Positions 26,901 through 38,083 of a stretch of 64,000 nt of DNA are shown in pieces. A model generated the notes under the pieces. It made no database searches. It saw only the letters and a list, made by a program, of their open reading frames with translations, and was not told the origin of the DNA. Within the stretch, counting starts at the first letter, position 1, and each line of letters starts with the position of its first letter. The position numbers and the translations under genes were made by a program. Origin of the DNA: Salipiger mucosus DSM 16094 (GTDB taxonomy: Bacteria > Pseudomonadota > Alphaproteobacteria > Rhodobacterales > Rhodobacteraceae); the NCBI RefSeq assembly GCF_000442255.1, contig NZ_KE557274.1:638452-702451 (forward strand). Reading direction: 5' to 3'.

Positions 26901-27438
26901 TCGCGCCCACCGGCCGGCAGGCGGCACGCCCGCCCCGGCCGGGCTGCACATCGCCGGGGCGGAAACGCCCGGCGACCTCGAGGCGGTGCGCGCCCTCTGC
27001 TGGGCCTACCGCGATTTCCTGCTCGACGACGACCCGTCCATGCGGGAAACGCTCCTCACCTTCTATCCCGAAGACCGCTACCGCGCGCTGCTCGACCGGC
27101 TGCCAGAGGGGCATGACGCGATACTGCTCGCGCGGCGGGGCGGCGTACCCGTCGGCTGCGGCATGATCCACCCGCTCTCCAGCGATGCGACGGAGGTCAA
27201 GCGCCTCTACGTCGCGCCCGATGCCCGCGGCCACGGCGTGGCACAGGCGCTGATGGAGGCCCTCATCGCCCGGGCAAGCGACACCGGCTACCGGATGATC
27301 CGCCTCGACACGGCCATGACCCTGCACGCCGCCCGGCGGCTCTACGACCGCATGGGCTTCCGCCGGCGCAACGCCTGCTACGAGGTGCCCGAGATCGCCC
27401 GCCGCAAGCTCTGCTTTTTCGAGATGCCGCTCGCCTGA
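26893..27438 (+). CDS. GNAT family N-acetyltransferase
   Basis: Acetyl-CoA-dependent acetyltransferase of unknown substrate, 181 residues. The fold is recognisable from [32 protein letters not shown], whose R-x-x-G-x-A stretch binds the CoA pyrophosphate, and from [12 protein letters not shown] near the end. It overlaps grxD by eight bases; this need not mean a functional link. Confidence 0.82.
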   Translation: MADRAHRPAGGTPAPAGLHIAGAETPGDLEAVRALCWAYRDFLLDDDPSMRETLLTFYPEDRYRALLDRLPEGHDAILLARRGGVPVGCGMIHPLSSDATEVKRLYVAPDARGHGVAQALMEALIARASDTGYRMIRLDTAMTLHAARRLYDRMGFRRRNACYEVPEIARRKLCFFEMPLA

Positions 27439-27454
27439 CGGCCGCGCCGCCGCC

Positions 27455-27910
27455 TCAGCTGCCCGGCGTCGCCTCCTGGTAGACGCCCTGCTCCTTCAGC
27501 GCGTCCATGACCTCCTTCGGCATGTAGGTCTCGTCGTGCTTGGCCAGGATCTCGCTCGCCTCGAAGACGCCGTTCACGTAGCGCCCCGTGCCCACCATGC
27601 CCTGGTTCTCGGAAAAGAGATCCGGCAGCACGCCGGAGAAGACGACCGGCACCGAGGCGCCGCCATCGGTCACGGAAAAGCGCACCTCGTGCCCCTGCCC
27701 CCGCACGACCGACCCTTCCTCGACCAGCCCCCCGATGCGGAAGGTCTCGTTCGGCGCGGGCGGTTCTTCCATCACCTGGCTGGGCGAGCGGAAGAAGTTG
27801 ATTCCGTCGCGCATGGCGTATCCGATCAGCGCGGTGGAAATCACCAGCGCCACGGTGGCCATTGCGATCACCTGCACGCGGCGCGTCTTCTTCAGCGACA
27901 TCAGCGACAT
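27455..27910 (-). CDS. ccmE: Cytochrome c maturation haem chaperone CcmE
   Basis: Membrane-anchored periplasmic haem chaperone of system I, 151 residues. There is one N-terminal transmembrane helix (VIAMATVALVISTALIGYA), then an OB-fold. The haem-binding HxxxY is present as His125 and Tyr129 in AKHDETYMP. GAGAGAGG precedes the ATG at 27910. It stands alone here; the other ccm genes are not in the window. Confidence 0.93.
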   Translation of the reverse strand: MSLMSLKKTRRVQVIAMATVALVISTALIGYAMRDGINFFRSPSQVMEEPPAPNETFRIGGLVEEGSVVRGQGHEVRFSVTDGGASVPVVFSGVLPDLFSENQGMVGTGRYVNGVFEASEILAKHDETYMPKEVMDALKEQGVYQEATPGS

Positions 27911-28032
27911 CCGGGCCTCTCTCTCACCTGGATCGGGGCCGCGGCCCCGCTTCTGGCAACTATATGACATCCCCACCCCGGAATGTAAGTGAGCGAGATC
28001 AATTTGCCGTCAGGCCGCCCGCAGCCCCCGCA

Positions 28033-28104
28033 GCTTCTTCTGGCCCAAATATCCCGGACGAGCGCGAGAGGCAGAGCCTCTCGCCGGCGGCGCCCACGCC
28101 GCCG
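28033..28104 (+). repeat. Dispersed intergenic repeat, copy B
   Basis: Core with TCTTCTGGC and AAATATCCC (28033-28055), then a perfect hairpin GCGAGAGGC-3 nt-GCCTCTCGC (28064-28084), then a second perfect hairpin CGGCGGCG-4 nt-CGCCGCCG (28085-28104). It lies between ccmE and murI and shares core and architecture with copies at 1690 and 42479. Confidence 0.7.
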
Positions 28105-28113
28105 AACCCCGCC

Positions 28114-28926
28114 TCAGGCCGCCTCGAAGCTGATCGGCCGCCGCAGGAAACGCGTTGCGTGGCGCGAGACGACAGCCGGGTCGCCGGTGGTCAGGAAACG
28201 CCCGCCCTCGCCGGTGCCGTACATGTCCGGGTGCCGCACGAGGTAGTCGGCCAGCGACGCGGCCACCAGCTTCGCCTGCGAATAGACCGCGACCTCGGGG
28301 CCAAGCGCCTCGCGGAAGACGTCTTCCAGAAGCGGGTAATGCGTGCAGCCCAGGATCGCCGCCTGCGGATGCGGCATCTTGCGCCGCAGCGCGTCGACAT
28401 GACTGCGCACCAGCGCCTCGGCGAGGATCATGTCGCCCTCCTCGATGGCGTCCACCAGCCCGCCGCAGGCCTGCGCCTCGACGTCAACGCCGATCGCGCG
28501 GAAGGCCAGCTCGCGCTGGAAGGCGCGGCTGCGCACCGTGGCGGGCGTCGCGAAGAGCGCCACGTGCTCGACCGCCACCTCGCGCGGCGGGGAATTGTCG
28601 CCCCACTGACGCTCGGTCATCGCCTCGATCAGCGGCACGAAGACGCCCAGCACCCTCTTGTCGCGCGGCAGCCAGGTCTCCTGCATCCGCCGCAGCGCGG
28701 CGGCGCTGGCGGTGTTGCAGGCCAGGATCACGAGGTCGCAACCCGCCTCCCAGAGCCGCTCCACGGCGGCGGTGGTGAGCTGGTAGATGTCGTCGGCCTC
28801 GCGCACGCCATAGGGCGCGTTGCGGCTGTCGGCGAAATAGACGAAGGGCACCTCCGGCAGCCGCTCCTGCACCGCGTCGAGCACGGTCAGCCCGCCAAGC
28901 CCGGAATCGAAAATGCCTACCGCCAT
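28114..28926 (-). CDS. murI: Glutamate racemase
   Basis: Makes D-glutamate for peptidoglycan, 270 residues. The two catalytic cysteines are in LACNTASA (Cys70) and GCTHYPLL (Cys194), and the N-terminus [12 protein letters not shown] is typical. ATG 28926 is chosen because the family N-terminus starts there; the upstream extension crosses into the preceding gene. Its order behind the acyltransferase suggests cotranscription (22 bases apart). Confidence 0.94.
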   Translation of the reverse strand: MAVGIFDSGLGGLTVLDAVQERLPEVPFVYFADSRNAPYGVREADDIYQLTTAAVERLWEAGCDLVILACNTASAAALRRMQETWLPRDKRVLGVFVPLIEAMTERQWGDNSPPREVAVEHVALFATPATVRSRAFQRELAFRAIGVDVEAQACGGLVDAIEEGDMILAEALVRSHVDALRRKMPHPQAAILGCTHYPLLEDVFREALGPEVAVYSQAKLVAASLADYLVRHPDMYGTGEGGRFLTTGDPAVVSRHATRFLRRPISFEAA

Positions 28927-28948
28927 CTGCCCGCCTCCGCGCCGCGGT

Positions 28949-29833
28949 TCAGACCCGCGGCTTGTGTCCTGCCTCGAACTCGAAGCCGTAGTCGAGCGAG
29001 TCGAGCGGCCTCGGGGACAGGTCATACGTCGCTTTGCGCAGGAAATCCATCAGCGCCCGCGCGTCCCCCGCCCGGGCGGCGATCTCGCCGGCGGGAATCG
29101 CCTCTCCGATCACCATGCGCACGGGCCGGTCGACACGTTTGCGGAACTCCTGCATCAGGAGCCCCATGCGCAGCGTGTAGTGCAAATGGCTCGCAAGCTG
29201 GAACAGCCGCGAGTTGTGACCGTCGAAGTAGACCGGCACCACCGTCGCCCCGGACTTCGCCACCATCCGCGCGGTGAAGCTGCGCCAGCCCGGGTCCATC
29301 GGGTGCGCAAAGGGCCGCGCGGCGGTCGAAACGGTCCCGCCCGGAAAGACGCCCAGGCAGCCACCCTGCCCCAGGTAGTCGAGCGCCACCCTGCGGGTCG
29401 CGAGGTTCTCCTGGACCGCGGCGCGGGTGCCGTCGAAATTCACCGGCAGGATCACCCGGTCCAGTTCCTGCGCCTTGCGGAAGACCTGGTGGGCGAGGAT
29501 GCGGAAATCCCCGCGCACGATCGACAGGATATGCCCCAGCATGAGTCCGTCGAGGATGCCGTAGGGATGGTTGGCGATGACGATGAGCGGCCCCTGTGCG
29601 GGCAGGTTCGAAAGCCCGCCGCGCAGGATGTCGAGGCTGAGGCCGTAGCGCGCGACCATGACCTCCCAGAAATCTCGGCCCGAGGCGATCTCGCGCTCGT
29701 AGCCCTCTGCCCGGCGGATCAGGCCGATGCGGCCGGTCGCGTTCTCCATGAAGCGGATCATGGCCCGGCCCGGCCGGGTCTGTGCGGAATGGGCGTAGGA
29801 AATGTCGCGCGCGGCGTGACGCCTGTCAGGCAT
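28949..29833 (-). CDS. Lysophospholipid acyltransferase family protein
   Basis: Putative glycerolipid acyltransferase, 294 residues. Motif I reads [11 protein letters not shown], that is H-x5-D rather than the usual H-x4-D; this variant occurs in a known subgroup. Motif III is [10 protein letters not shown]. There is no clear multi-helix membrane domain. Start 29833 follows GGAGA by eight bases. Together with OlsA (43.3 kb) the window encodes two acyltransferases of this superfamily. The substrate is unknown. Confidence 0.82.
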   Translation of the reverse strand: MPDRRHAARDISYAHSAQTRPGRAMIRFMENATGRIGLIRRAEGYEREIASGRDFWEVMVARYGLSLDILRGGLSNLPAQGPLIVIANHPYGILDGLMLGHILSIVRGDFRILAHQVFRKAQELDRVILPVNFDGTRAAVQENLATRRVALDYLGQGGCLGVFPGGTVSTAARPFAHPMDPGWRSFTARMVAKSGATVVPVYFDGHNSRLFQLASHLHYTLRMGLLMQEFRKRVDRPVRMVIGEAIPAGEIAARAGDARALMDFLRKATYDLSPRPLDSLDYGFEFEAGHKPRV

Positions 29834-29929
29834 CGGGGTGGTCTCCGGACGAATCGATGCGGGTGAGGTCCGGACCTTCTGACCCGACTTCATGACACTT
29901 GCGTGACCTTTCCGTGTCGGGCGGGACCA

Positions 29930-29951
29930 CGCCGGCAGCGGACTGCCGGCG
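29930..29951. repeat. Perfect inverted repeat downstream of the ferredoxin oxidoreductase gene
   Basis: CGCCGGCAG-4 nt-CTGCCGGCG in the 138-base gap between the oxidoreductase stop and the acyltransferase start. No U-tract follows on either strand, so it is at best a Rho-type terminator or mRNA-end structure. Confidence 0.4.
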
Positions 29952-29971
29952 CGGGTCTTGCATCGAGGCGC

Positions 29972-32900
29972 TTACTCCGCCGCCTGCGCCATGGGCGTGC
30001 CACCCTGGCGGATTGCGGCGAGCAGTTCCTCGCGCCGCTTGGCGGCCTTGCGCTGGTTCTCTTCCTTGACCGGGCCGAAGCCGCGGATCTGCAGCGGAAG
30101 CTCGGCCAGCGCGATCACCGCGTCGCGGGTCTCGGGCGTGAGACTGGGCATCACCTCGGCCATGTCGGTCTCGTACTGGGTGATCAGCGCGCGCTCCATC
30201 TTCCGCTCGGCCGTGCGGCCGAAGGGATCGAGCGGCGTGCCGCGCAGCTTCTTCAGCTTCGACAGCACCCCGAAGCCGCGCATCATCATGCCTTCGCCGA
30301 AGCGCTTCTTCTGCGGCCGACCGTCGGCCCCCTCCTTGGAGAGCATCGGCGGCGCGAGGTGGAAGGTCATGCGGAAGTCGCCCTCGAACTGCTCCTTGGC
30401 CTTTTCGCGGGTCTCGAGGTGCAGGCGCGCGACCTCGTACTCGTCCTTGTAGGCCAGCAGCTTGTGGTAGCCCTTGGCCACGGCCTCGCGTAGGGCCTTG
30501 TCCTCGATGCCATCGACCATCTCGCGGTATTTCCGCGACAGCCGCTTGCCCTGGTACTTGACCAGGTGATCGGCGCGGAAGTCGATCTTCTCGTCGACCG
30601 ACTTCGGCTTCTCGACGACCTGCGGCTCGGCCACGCGGGCCGCCTGCTCGGGATGCAGCGCCGCCCAGCGGCCGATCTCGAAGGCCCGCAGGTTCTTCTC
30701 GACCGCGGCGCCGTTCAGCTCCACCGCCTGAGCGATGGCATCGTGCGGCACCGGGATCAGACCGCGCTGCCAGGCCGCGCCGAAGAGCATCATGTTCGAG
30801 AAGATCGAGTCGCCCATGGTCGCGCTTGCCAGCTCGGAGGCGTCGATCAGCATCAGCGCATCCTTCAGCCGCGACTCAAGAGACAGCTCCAACCGGTCGG
30901 CCGGCAAGGAGAATTCCGTATCGCGGGTGAAGTCGCCGGTGATGATCTCGTGGCTGTTGACCACGGCACCGGTGCGTCCCGACCGGGTAAGCCCCAGCGT
31001 CTTGGACCCGGCGCTGACCACGAGGTCACCGCCGATCAGTGCGTCCGCCTCGCCGGTGGCGACCCGGATCGCGCTGATGTCCTCGGGCGTCTCGGCGATA
31101 CGCAGGTGGATGTGCACCGCGCCGCCCTTCTGGGCGAGGCCGGCCATCTCCATCATGCCGGCGCCCAGGCCCGCGATCTGCGCCGCCTGTGCCAGAACCG
31201 CGCCGATGGTCACCACGCCGGTGCCGCCCACGCCCGTGATGACGAGGTTGTGCGTCCCGTCGATCGCCGGAAGCTTGGGCTCGGGCATGTCGGGCAGTTC
31301 GAGGTCGGTGGTGCCGGCCTTCTTCACCTTGGCGCCCTCGACGGTCACGAAGGAGGGGCAGAAGCCCTTGAGGCAGGAAAAGTCCTTGTTGCAGGCCGAC
31401 TGGTCGATGGCGCGCTTGCGCCCCAGCTCGGTCTCCTCGGGGACGATGGCCACGCAGTTCGACTGCACGCCGCAGTCGCCGCAGCCCTCGCAGACGTCGG
31501 TGTTGATGAACACGCGCTGGTCCGGGTCCGGAAACTTGCCACGCTTGCGGCGGCGGCGCTTCTCGGCGGCGCAGGTCTGGATGTAGAGGATCGCCGTCAC
31601 GCCCTGCTTCTTCGCAAAGGCCCGCTGCACGTCCTCCATCTCGGCACGCTCATGCTTTTCAATGCCTTGCGGGAAGACGCTGAAGTCAGGCTCTTCCTTC
31701 TGGTCGTAGACGACGGCCAGGTCGCGCACGCCCATGGCGAGCAGTTCGCGCGCGATGCGGTCGGCCGAGAGATCGCCCTCGTTCCCCTGACCGCCGGTCA
31801 TGGCCACGGCGTCGTTGTAGAGGATCTTGAAGGTGATGTTCGTGTCCTGCGCGAGCGCCGCGCGGATCGACTGGATGCCCGAGTGGTTGTAGGTGCCGTC
31901 GCCCACGTTCTGGAAGACGTGCTGCGTGTTCGAGAACGGCGCCTCGCCGATCCAGTTGGCACCCTCGCCGCCCATGTGTGTGTAGCCGGAGGTGTTCCGA
32001 TCCATCCACTGCACCATGTAGTGACAGCCGATGCCGGCATAGGCCCGGCTGCCCTCGGGCACCTTGGTCGAGGTGTTGTGCGGGCAGCCTGCGCAGTAGT
32101 ACGGCAGGCGCGTGGCCAGGTCCTCCGCGTTGTCGGCTTTTCGAGCCTCGTCAACGCTTTGCAGGCCGGCCTTGATGCCGTCGGTGTCGCGGCCTTCCTC
32201 GATGAAGACCTTCCCCAGCTTCTCGGCGATCCACACGGGATCGAGCGCGCCACGCGTCGGGAACAGCTCCTCGCGGTGCATGCCGCCAGCGCCGCCCTTG
32301 TACCAGCCGTAGACGCGGCGGCCGCGGCGGTCATCGAAGAGCGCTTCCTTGATCTGCACCTCGATGAGCTTGCGCTTTTCCTCGACCACGACGATCAGGT
32401 CGAGCCCCTCGGCCCAGTCGTGGAAGCTCTGCATGTCGAGCGGGAAGGTCTGGCCCACCTTGTAGGTGGTGATGCCCAGCCGCTCGGCCTCGTTCTCGTC
32501 GATGTTGAGCAGGCGCAGCGCGTGTTCGAGGTCGAGCCAGTTCTTGCCCGCGGCCACGAGGCCGATCTTGGCGCCCGGCTTGCCCCAGATGCGCTTGTCC
32601 ATGCCGTTGGCACGGGAAAACGCCTCGGCGGCATAGCGTTTGTGGTCGATCATCCGCGCTTCCTGCGCGTGGGGCGAGTCGCCCAGGCGGATGTTGAGCC
32701 CGCCCTCGGGCAGGTCGATTTGCGGCAGGACGAGCTGCATGCGGTCCGGCCGGCCATCGACCACCGAGGTCGCCTCGACCGTGTCCTTCATGGTCTTGAG
32801 CCCGACCCACAGGCCGGCGAAACGCGACAGCGCGTAACCGTAGATGCCGTAGTCGAGGATTTCCTGCACGCCGGCGGGCGAGACCACGGGCATGTAGGCA

Positions 32901-33394
32901 TCGACCATCGCCCATTCGGACTGGTGCAGCACGGTCGAGCTTTCGCCGGTGTGGTCGTCGCCCATCGCCATGATGACACCGCCGTTGGGCGAGGTGCCGG
33001 CCATGTTGGCGTGACGCATCACGTCGCCCGAGCGGTCGACGCCCGGGCCCTTGCCGTACCACAGGCCGAAGACGCCGTCGTACTTGCCCTCGCCGCGCAG
33101 CTCGGCCTGCTGCGCGCCCCAGAGCGCCGTGGCGGCGAGGTCCTCGTTCAGGCCCTCGCGGAAGAGGACGTCCGCCTCGGCAAGGTGTTTCTCGGCACGC
33201 CGCATCTGCATGTCGACGGACCCCAGCGGGGATCCGCGGTAGCCGGTGACGTAACCGGCGGTGTTCAGGCCGGCGGCACGGTCGCGTGCCTTCTGCATGA
33301 GCATCAGGCGCACCAGTGCCTGCGTACCGTTCAAAAGGACCGGGCTCTTCGACAGGTCGAAGCGGTCGTTCAGGGATATCTGTTGCTTGGCCAT
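29972..33394 (-). CDS. Indolepyruvate ferredoxin oxidoreductase, fused subunits
   Basis: Thiamine-dependent 2-oxoacid:ferredoxin oxidoreductase, 1140 residues, with alpha and beta subunits in one chain. The N-terminal pyruvate:ferredoxin-type domain is followed by a TPP domain (from LPYYCAGCPHNTS, about 430, through GDGTYNHSGIQS). A ferredoxin-like segment with CEGCGDC (about 635-646) comes next, then a second cysteine patch ACNKDFSCLKGFC. The gamma-type domain begins at ITGVGGTGVVTIGA (about 720). The C-terminal 200 residues are a DUF6537-like domain. Expected role: oxidative decarboxylation of aryl or branched 2-oxoacids from amino-acid breakdown. The divergent LysR gene is its likely regulator. 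Confidence 0.93.
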   Translation of the reverse strand: MAKQQISLNDRFDLSKSPVLLNGTQALVRLMLMQKARDRAAGLNTAGYVTGYRGSPLGSVDMQMRRAEKHLAEADVLFREGLNEDLAATALWGAQQAELRGEGKYDGVFGLWYGKGPGVDRSGDVMRHANMAGTSPNGGVIMAMGDDHTGESSTVLHQSEWAMVDAYMPVVSPAGVQEILDYGIYGYALSRFAGLWVGLKTMKDTVEATSVVDGRPDRMQLVLPQIDLPEGGLNIRLGDSPHAQEARMIDHKRYAAEAFSRANGMDKRIWGKPGAKIGLVAAGKNWLDLEHALRLLNIDENEAERLGITTYKVGQTFPLDMQSFHDWAEGLDLIVVVEEKRKLIEVQIKEALFDDRRGRRVYGWYKGGAGGMHREELFPTRGALDPVWIAEKLGKVFIEEGRDTDGIKAGLQSVDEARKADNAEDLATRLPYYCAGCPHNTSTKVPEGSRAYAGIGCHYMVQWMDRNTSGYTHMGGEGANWIGEAPFSNTQHVFQNVGDGTYNHSGIQSIRAALAQDTNITFKILYNDAVAMTGGQGNEGDLSADRIARELLAMGVRDLAVVYDQKEEPDFSVFPQGIEKHERAEMEDVQRAFAKKQGVTAILYIQTCAAEKRRRRKRGKFPDPDQRVFINTDVCEGCGDCGVQSNCVAIVPEETELGRKRAIDQSACNKDFSCLKGFCPSFVTVEGAKVKKAGTTDLELPDMPEPKLPAIDGTHNLVITGVGGTGVVTIGAVLAQAAQIAGLGAGMMEMAGLAQKGGAVHIHLRIAETPEDISAIRVATGEADALIGGDLVVSAGSKTLGLTRSGRTGAVVNSHEIITGDFTRDTEFSLPADRLELSLESRLKDALMLIDASELASATMGDSIFSNMMLFGAAWQRGLIPVPHDAIAQAVELNGAAVEKNLRAFEIGRWAALHPEQAARVAEPQVVEKPKSVDEKIDFRADHLVKYQGKRLSRKYREMVDGIEDKALREAVAKGYHKLLAYKDEYEVARLHLETREKAKEQFEGDFRMTFHLAPPMLSKEGADGRPQKKRFGEGMMMRGFGVLSKLKKLRGTPLDPFGRTAERKMERALITQYETDMAEVMPSLTPETRDAVIALAELPLQIRGFGPVKEENQRKAAKRREELLAAIRQGGTPMAQAAE

Positions 33395-33447
33395 AGGCGC
33401 CTCCCAACGCTTACTGCTTAAAGGTAGGGCAGATTTGCATGGATGTT

Positions 33448-33466
33448 AGGTCATATATGTTGACCT
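33448..33466. promoter_or_regulatory. LysR-type operator upstream of the oxidoreductase gene
   Basis: Perfect inverted repeat AGGTCA-N7-TGACCT between the divergent oxidoreductase and LysR genes, 54-72 bases from the oxidoreductase ATG. Its inner TCA-N7-TGA is a textbook T-N11-A LysR-type box. Confidence 0.65.
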
Positions 33467-33512
33467 GAACAGGGACTTTTTCGTGAAAGTCGGGGTATCG
33501 GTTAGGATGCCA

Positions 33513-33526
33513 ATTGATTAACCAAT
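33513..33526. promoter_or_regulatory. Second dyad in the same intergenic region
   Basis: ATTGATTAACCAAT, near-palindromic with two mismatches around the centre, about 42 bases before the LysR ATG. It could be the autoregulatory site of the regulator. Confidence 0.4.
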
Positions 33527-33567
33527 CGTGTCGTATACATCGGCCGCGAACTGGGAAAGTTACGGAT

Positions 33568-34473
33568 ATGGACTGGGACAAGCTGCGAATCTTTCACGCC
33601 GTGGCCGACGCCGGCAGCCTCACGCATGCCGGCGACGCGCTGCATCTGTCGCAATCGGCGGTGTCGCGGCAGATCCGCTCGCTCGAGGAATCGCTGAACA
33701 CGACGCTCTTTCACCGCCACGCCCGCGGGCTGATCCTGACCGAGCAGGGCGAGCTTCTGTTCGATGCGACGGCCGCCATGGTCAAGCGCATCGACGCCGC
33801 GACCGCCCGCATCCGCGACAGCGAGGAAGAGGTCTTCGGCGAACTCAAGGTCACCACGACCCACGGCTTCGGCGTGCTCTGGCTGGCACCGCGACTCATC
33901 AAGCTCTACGAGAAGTACCCCGACCTGAAGGTCGACCTCATGCTCGAGGAGCGCGTGCTCGACCTGCCCATGCGCGAGGCCGACGTCGCCATCCGCATGA
34001 AGGAGCCCAGCCAGGCGGACCTGATCCGCAAGCGGCTGATGTCGGTGCGCATGCGGCTCTACGCCTCGCCGACCTACCTCGCGGAACGCGGCCAGCCGCA
34101 GACGCTCGAGGAACTCGCCGATCACCGGCTGATCTGCCAGAATCCCGCCTCGGCGCAGGTCACGGCCGGCAAGGCGCTGGTGCAGGAACTGCTGACCTAC
34201 GACATCCAGACCTCGCTCACGGTGAACAACTACTTCGGCGTGCTGCAGGCGGTGGTCGCGAATCTCGGCATCGGCGTGCTGCCCGACTACATCATCGAGG
34301 ATTTCCCCTCGGTCGTGCGGGTCCTGCCCGAGGTCGAGGCCTCCGAGGTGCCGGTCTTCCTCGCCTACCCCGAGGAGCTGCGCCACTCCAAGCGCGTGGC
34401 CGCCTTCCGCGACTTCGTCCAGGACGAGATCTTTGCCCACCGTCGCCAGCTGCGGGCCATGGGCGCCGAGTGA
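33568..34473 (+). CDS. LysR family regulator, likely of the oxidoreductase
   Basis: Transcription factor, 301 residues. The N-terminal winged helix is complete (LRIFHAVADAGSLTHAGDALHLSQSAVSRQIRSLEE). The effector domain (about 90-295) has the usual periplasmic-binding-protein-like fold (EADVAIRMKEPS, ANLGIGVLPDY). It is transcribed away from the oxidoreductase, with a perfect LysR box between. The inducer is not identified; an aryl or amino-acid-derived 2-oxoacid would fit. Confidence 0.92.
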   Translation: MDWDKLRIFHAVADAGSLTHAGDALHLSQSAVSRQIRSLEESLNTTLFHRHARGLILTEQGELLFDATAAMVKRIDAATARIRDSEEEVFGELKVTTTHGFGVLWLAPRLIKLYEKYPDLKVDLMLEERVLDLPMREADVAIRMKEPSQADLIRKRLMSVRMRLYASPTYLAERGQPQTLEELADHRLICQNPASAQVTAGKALVQELLTYDIQTSLTVNNYFGVLQAVVANLGIGVLPDYIIEDFPSVVRVLPEVEASEVPVFLAYPEELRHSKRVAAFRDFVQDEIFAHRRQLRAMGAE

Positions 34474-34532
34474 TCCCGACAGCCATGCACATGGCGCATG
34501 ACGGGAATGATGTCACTTGGGCCAACTCAGCC

Positions 34533-34560
34533 TTGATCGACTCGCAACTGATAACATATT
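34533..34560 (+). promoter_or_regulatory. Promoter of the sRNA candidate
   Basis: TTGATC (34533-34538), 16 bases, CATATT (34555-34560). It lies downstream of the LysR stop and upstream of a structured, non-coding stretch that ends in a strong terminator. Confidence 0.5.
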
Positions 34561-34566
34561 CGGCAG

Positions 34567-34650
34567 CAGAAGCTTGAAGCGCCCTTTGGCGCATCATCTT
34601 CAACCTCCCTGTTGGACTTCGGCCGAGCTTTGTGCTCGGCCTTTTTTTTT
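34567..34650 (+). ncRNA. Orphan small RNA candidate (about 84 nt) with anti-SD loop
   Basis: Three hairpins follow the promoter: GCGCC-CTTT-GGCGC (34579-34592); TTCAAC-CTCCCT-GTTGGA (34599-34616), whose loop exposes CUCCCU, able to pair with Shine-Dalgarno sites; and a terminator GGCCGAGC-TTTGT-GCTCGGCC with nine T residues (34621-34650). No ORF with a ribosome site lies inside. This combination is typical of alphaproteobacterial trans-acting sRNAs. The 5' end is inferred from the promoter. I do not recognise the family. Confidence 0.7.
34621..34650 (+). terminator. Strong intrinsic terminator
   Basis: Perfect 8-bp stem GGCCGAGC / GCTCGGCC, loop TTTGT, then nine consecutive T residues (34642-34650). 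It ends the sRNA candidate and separates it from the methyltransferase gene. Confidence 0.92.
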
Positions 34651-34713
34651 GGCCATGCGCTGGCCCTATCCGGATTCGTGGGTATCTGGTCTCCCGACGC
34701 GAGGAGTAGCCCC

Positions 34714-35577
34714 ATGACAGACACCACCGATACCGCACCAAACGCCGCGCAGCAGGCCTTCTGGAGCACCGGCCCGGGGCAGCACTGGGTGCGGCTCCAC
34801 CGCGAGCTCGACACGCTCCACACGCGGCTCACGGACCTGATCCTGCAGGCGGCGCGGCCGCAGCCTGGCGCGCGCGTCGTCGACATCGGCTGCGGCGCCG
34901 GTGCCGTGGCGATCGCCGCGGCGCAGCAGGTCGGCCCCTCGGGGCATGTTCTCGGCCTCGACATATCCGAGCCGCTGATCGAGGTGGGGCGCGACCGCGC
35001 CGCGTCCCTCGCCTGCGCGCCAGATTTCACCGTCGCCGATGCCCAGACCTGGGCGCACGAAGGCGCGCCCTTCGATCTGTGCCTCTCGCGGATGGGGCTG
35101 ATGTTCTTCGCAGACCCGGTGGCGGGCTTTGCCAACATCCTGGGCCACCTGCGCCCCGGCGGGCGGCTGGTCTTTGCCGCCTGGGCCGCGGCCGAGCACA
35201 ATCCCTGGTTCAGCCGGACCAAGGCCCTCGCCGCCGAACGGCTCGGCCCCGGAACGCCGGGCGATCCCGACGCGCCCGGCCCGATGGCCTTCCGCGACAC
35301 GGCGCGGGTGCTGGACCTGCTGAGCCGCGCCGGCGCGACCGATGCCCGCGCCGAAGTGCATGACACCACGCTCGAGAGTCCCGAGGGCGCCGCGGCTGCG
35401 GCCGAGCTGACGCAGCACATCGGCCCGGTGCCCGGGCTCCTGCGCGAGACAGGCGGCACGGACACCGACCGCGCCGCCATCACCGCCGGGATCAGGGCCG
35501 CATTTGCCGAATACGAGGACGAAGACGGCTGTCATGTCCCCGCGAGGGTCAACCTTTTCCACGCAAGACGTCCCTGA
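34714..35577 (+). CDS. Class I SAM-dependent methyltransferase
   Basis: Small-molecule type methyltransferase, 287 residues. Motif I is [18 protein letters not shown], the acidic SAM-ribose residue is in GLDISEPLI, and motif III is [14 protein letters not shown]. It resembles UbiE/arsenite-methyltransferase-like proteins (Methyltransf_11/25), but no arsenic-type cysteine set is seen. GAGGAG precedes the ATG. Substrate unknown; purL follows 70 bases later. Confidence 0.8.
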   Translation: MTDTTDTAPNAAQQAFWSTGPGQHWVRLHRELDTLHTRLTDLILQAARPQPGARVVDIGCGAGAVAIAAAQQVGPSGHVLGLDISEPLIEVGRDRAASLACAPDFTVADAQTWAHEGAPFDLCLSRMGLMFFADPVAGFANILGHLRPGGRLVFAAWAAAEHNPWFSRTKALAAERLGPGTPGDPDAPGPMAFRDTARVLDLLSRAGATDARAEVHDTTLESPEGAAAAAELTQHIGPVPGLLRETGGTDTDRAAITAGIRAAFAEYEDEDGCHVPARVNLFHARRP

Positions 35578-35647
35578 GCCTTCGCGCCCCTTCCCCCTGC
35601 CGCGGGCATGTCTTAAAGAGCGCTCGAGGCCGAACACGGGGGACGAC

Positions 35648-37807
<2,160 letters not shown>

Positions 37808-37858
37808 GCGCCGCGCGCCGGTCCCGTCAGCGCCCTGACGCATGCGATAAACCAAAAG

Positions 37859-37890
37859 ATAATGCGGCCGTATTCAGCAGGCCGCATTAT
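37859..37890. terminator. Long inverted repeat, probable bidirectional terminator after purL
   Basis: Perfect 11-bp stem ATAATGCGGCC / GGCCGCATTAT with a 10-nt loop, 51 bases after the purL stop, followed by TTGTG. It is a transcription end in form, although the U-tract is weak. Confidence 0.6.
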
Positions 37891-38083
37891 TTGTGTATCG
37901 ACAATGACATATCCGGACCAGTTTTCTGCAGATCAGCGATAGAAAATTGACGGTACACCTTATAAGTGTCAGCCATGGTTCCAAGAGTCGGATACCGTTG
38001 GTGAGTTGGAGAGTCTTCAGCTCACTGTTCATGCGGGTCCATTTCGGCCCGCCCTCCATTTTTGATCTCAAGAACCAACACAG
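37891..38083 (+). ncRNA. AT-rich structured stretch before the LysR gene
   Basis: This gap is visibly AT-richer than the genes around it. It contains a 10-bp stem with a 5-nt loop (GTGAGTTGGA / TTCAGCTCAC, 38001-38025, two wobble pairs). Then comes a 7-bp stem (GCGGGTC / GGCCCGC, 38033-38052) followed by CCTCCA and five T residues (38059-38063). It reads like a small RNA with a weak terminator, or a structured leader of the LysR gene. I find no convincing promoter, so support is limited. Confidence 0.35.

Noticed and set aside
29930..29951. Intrinsic terminator at the end of the oxidoreductase gene
   Set aside because: The hairpin is perfect but no U-tract follows on either strand, so it is listed only as an inverted repeat.
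30566..33421. A 951-codon plus-strand frame opposite the ferredoxin oxidoreductase gene
   Set aside because: The translation is Leu/Val/His/Arg-rich antisense of a clearly coding gene; high GC keeps many antisense frames open.
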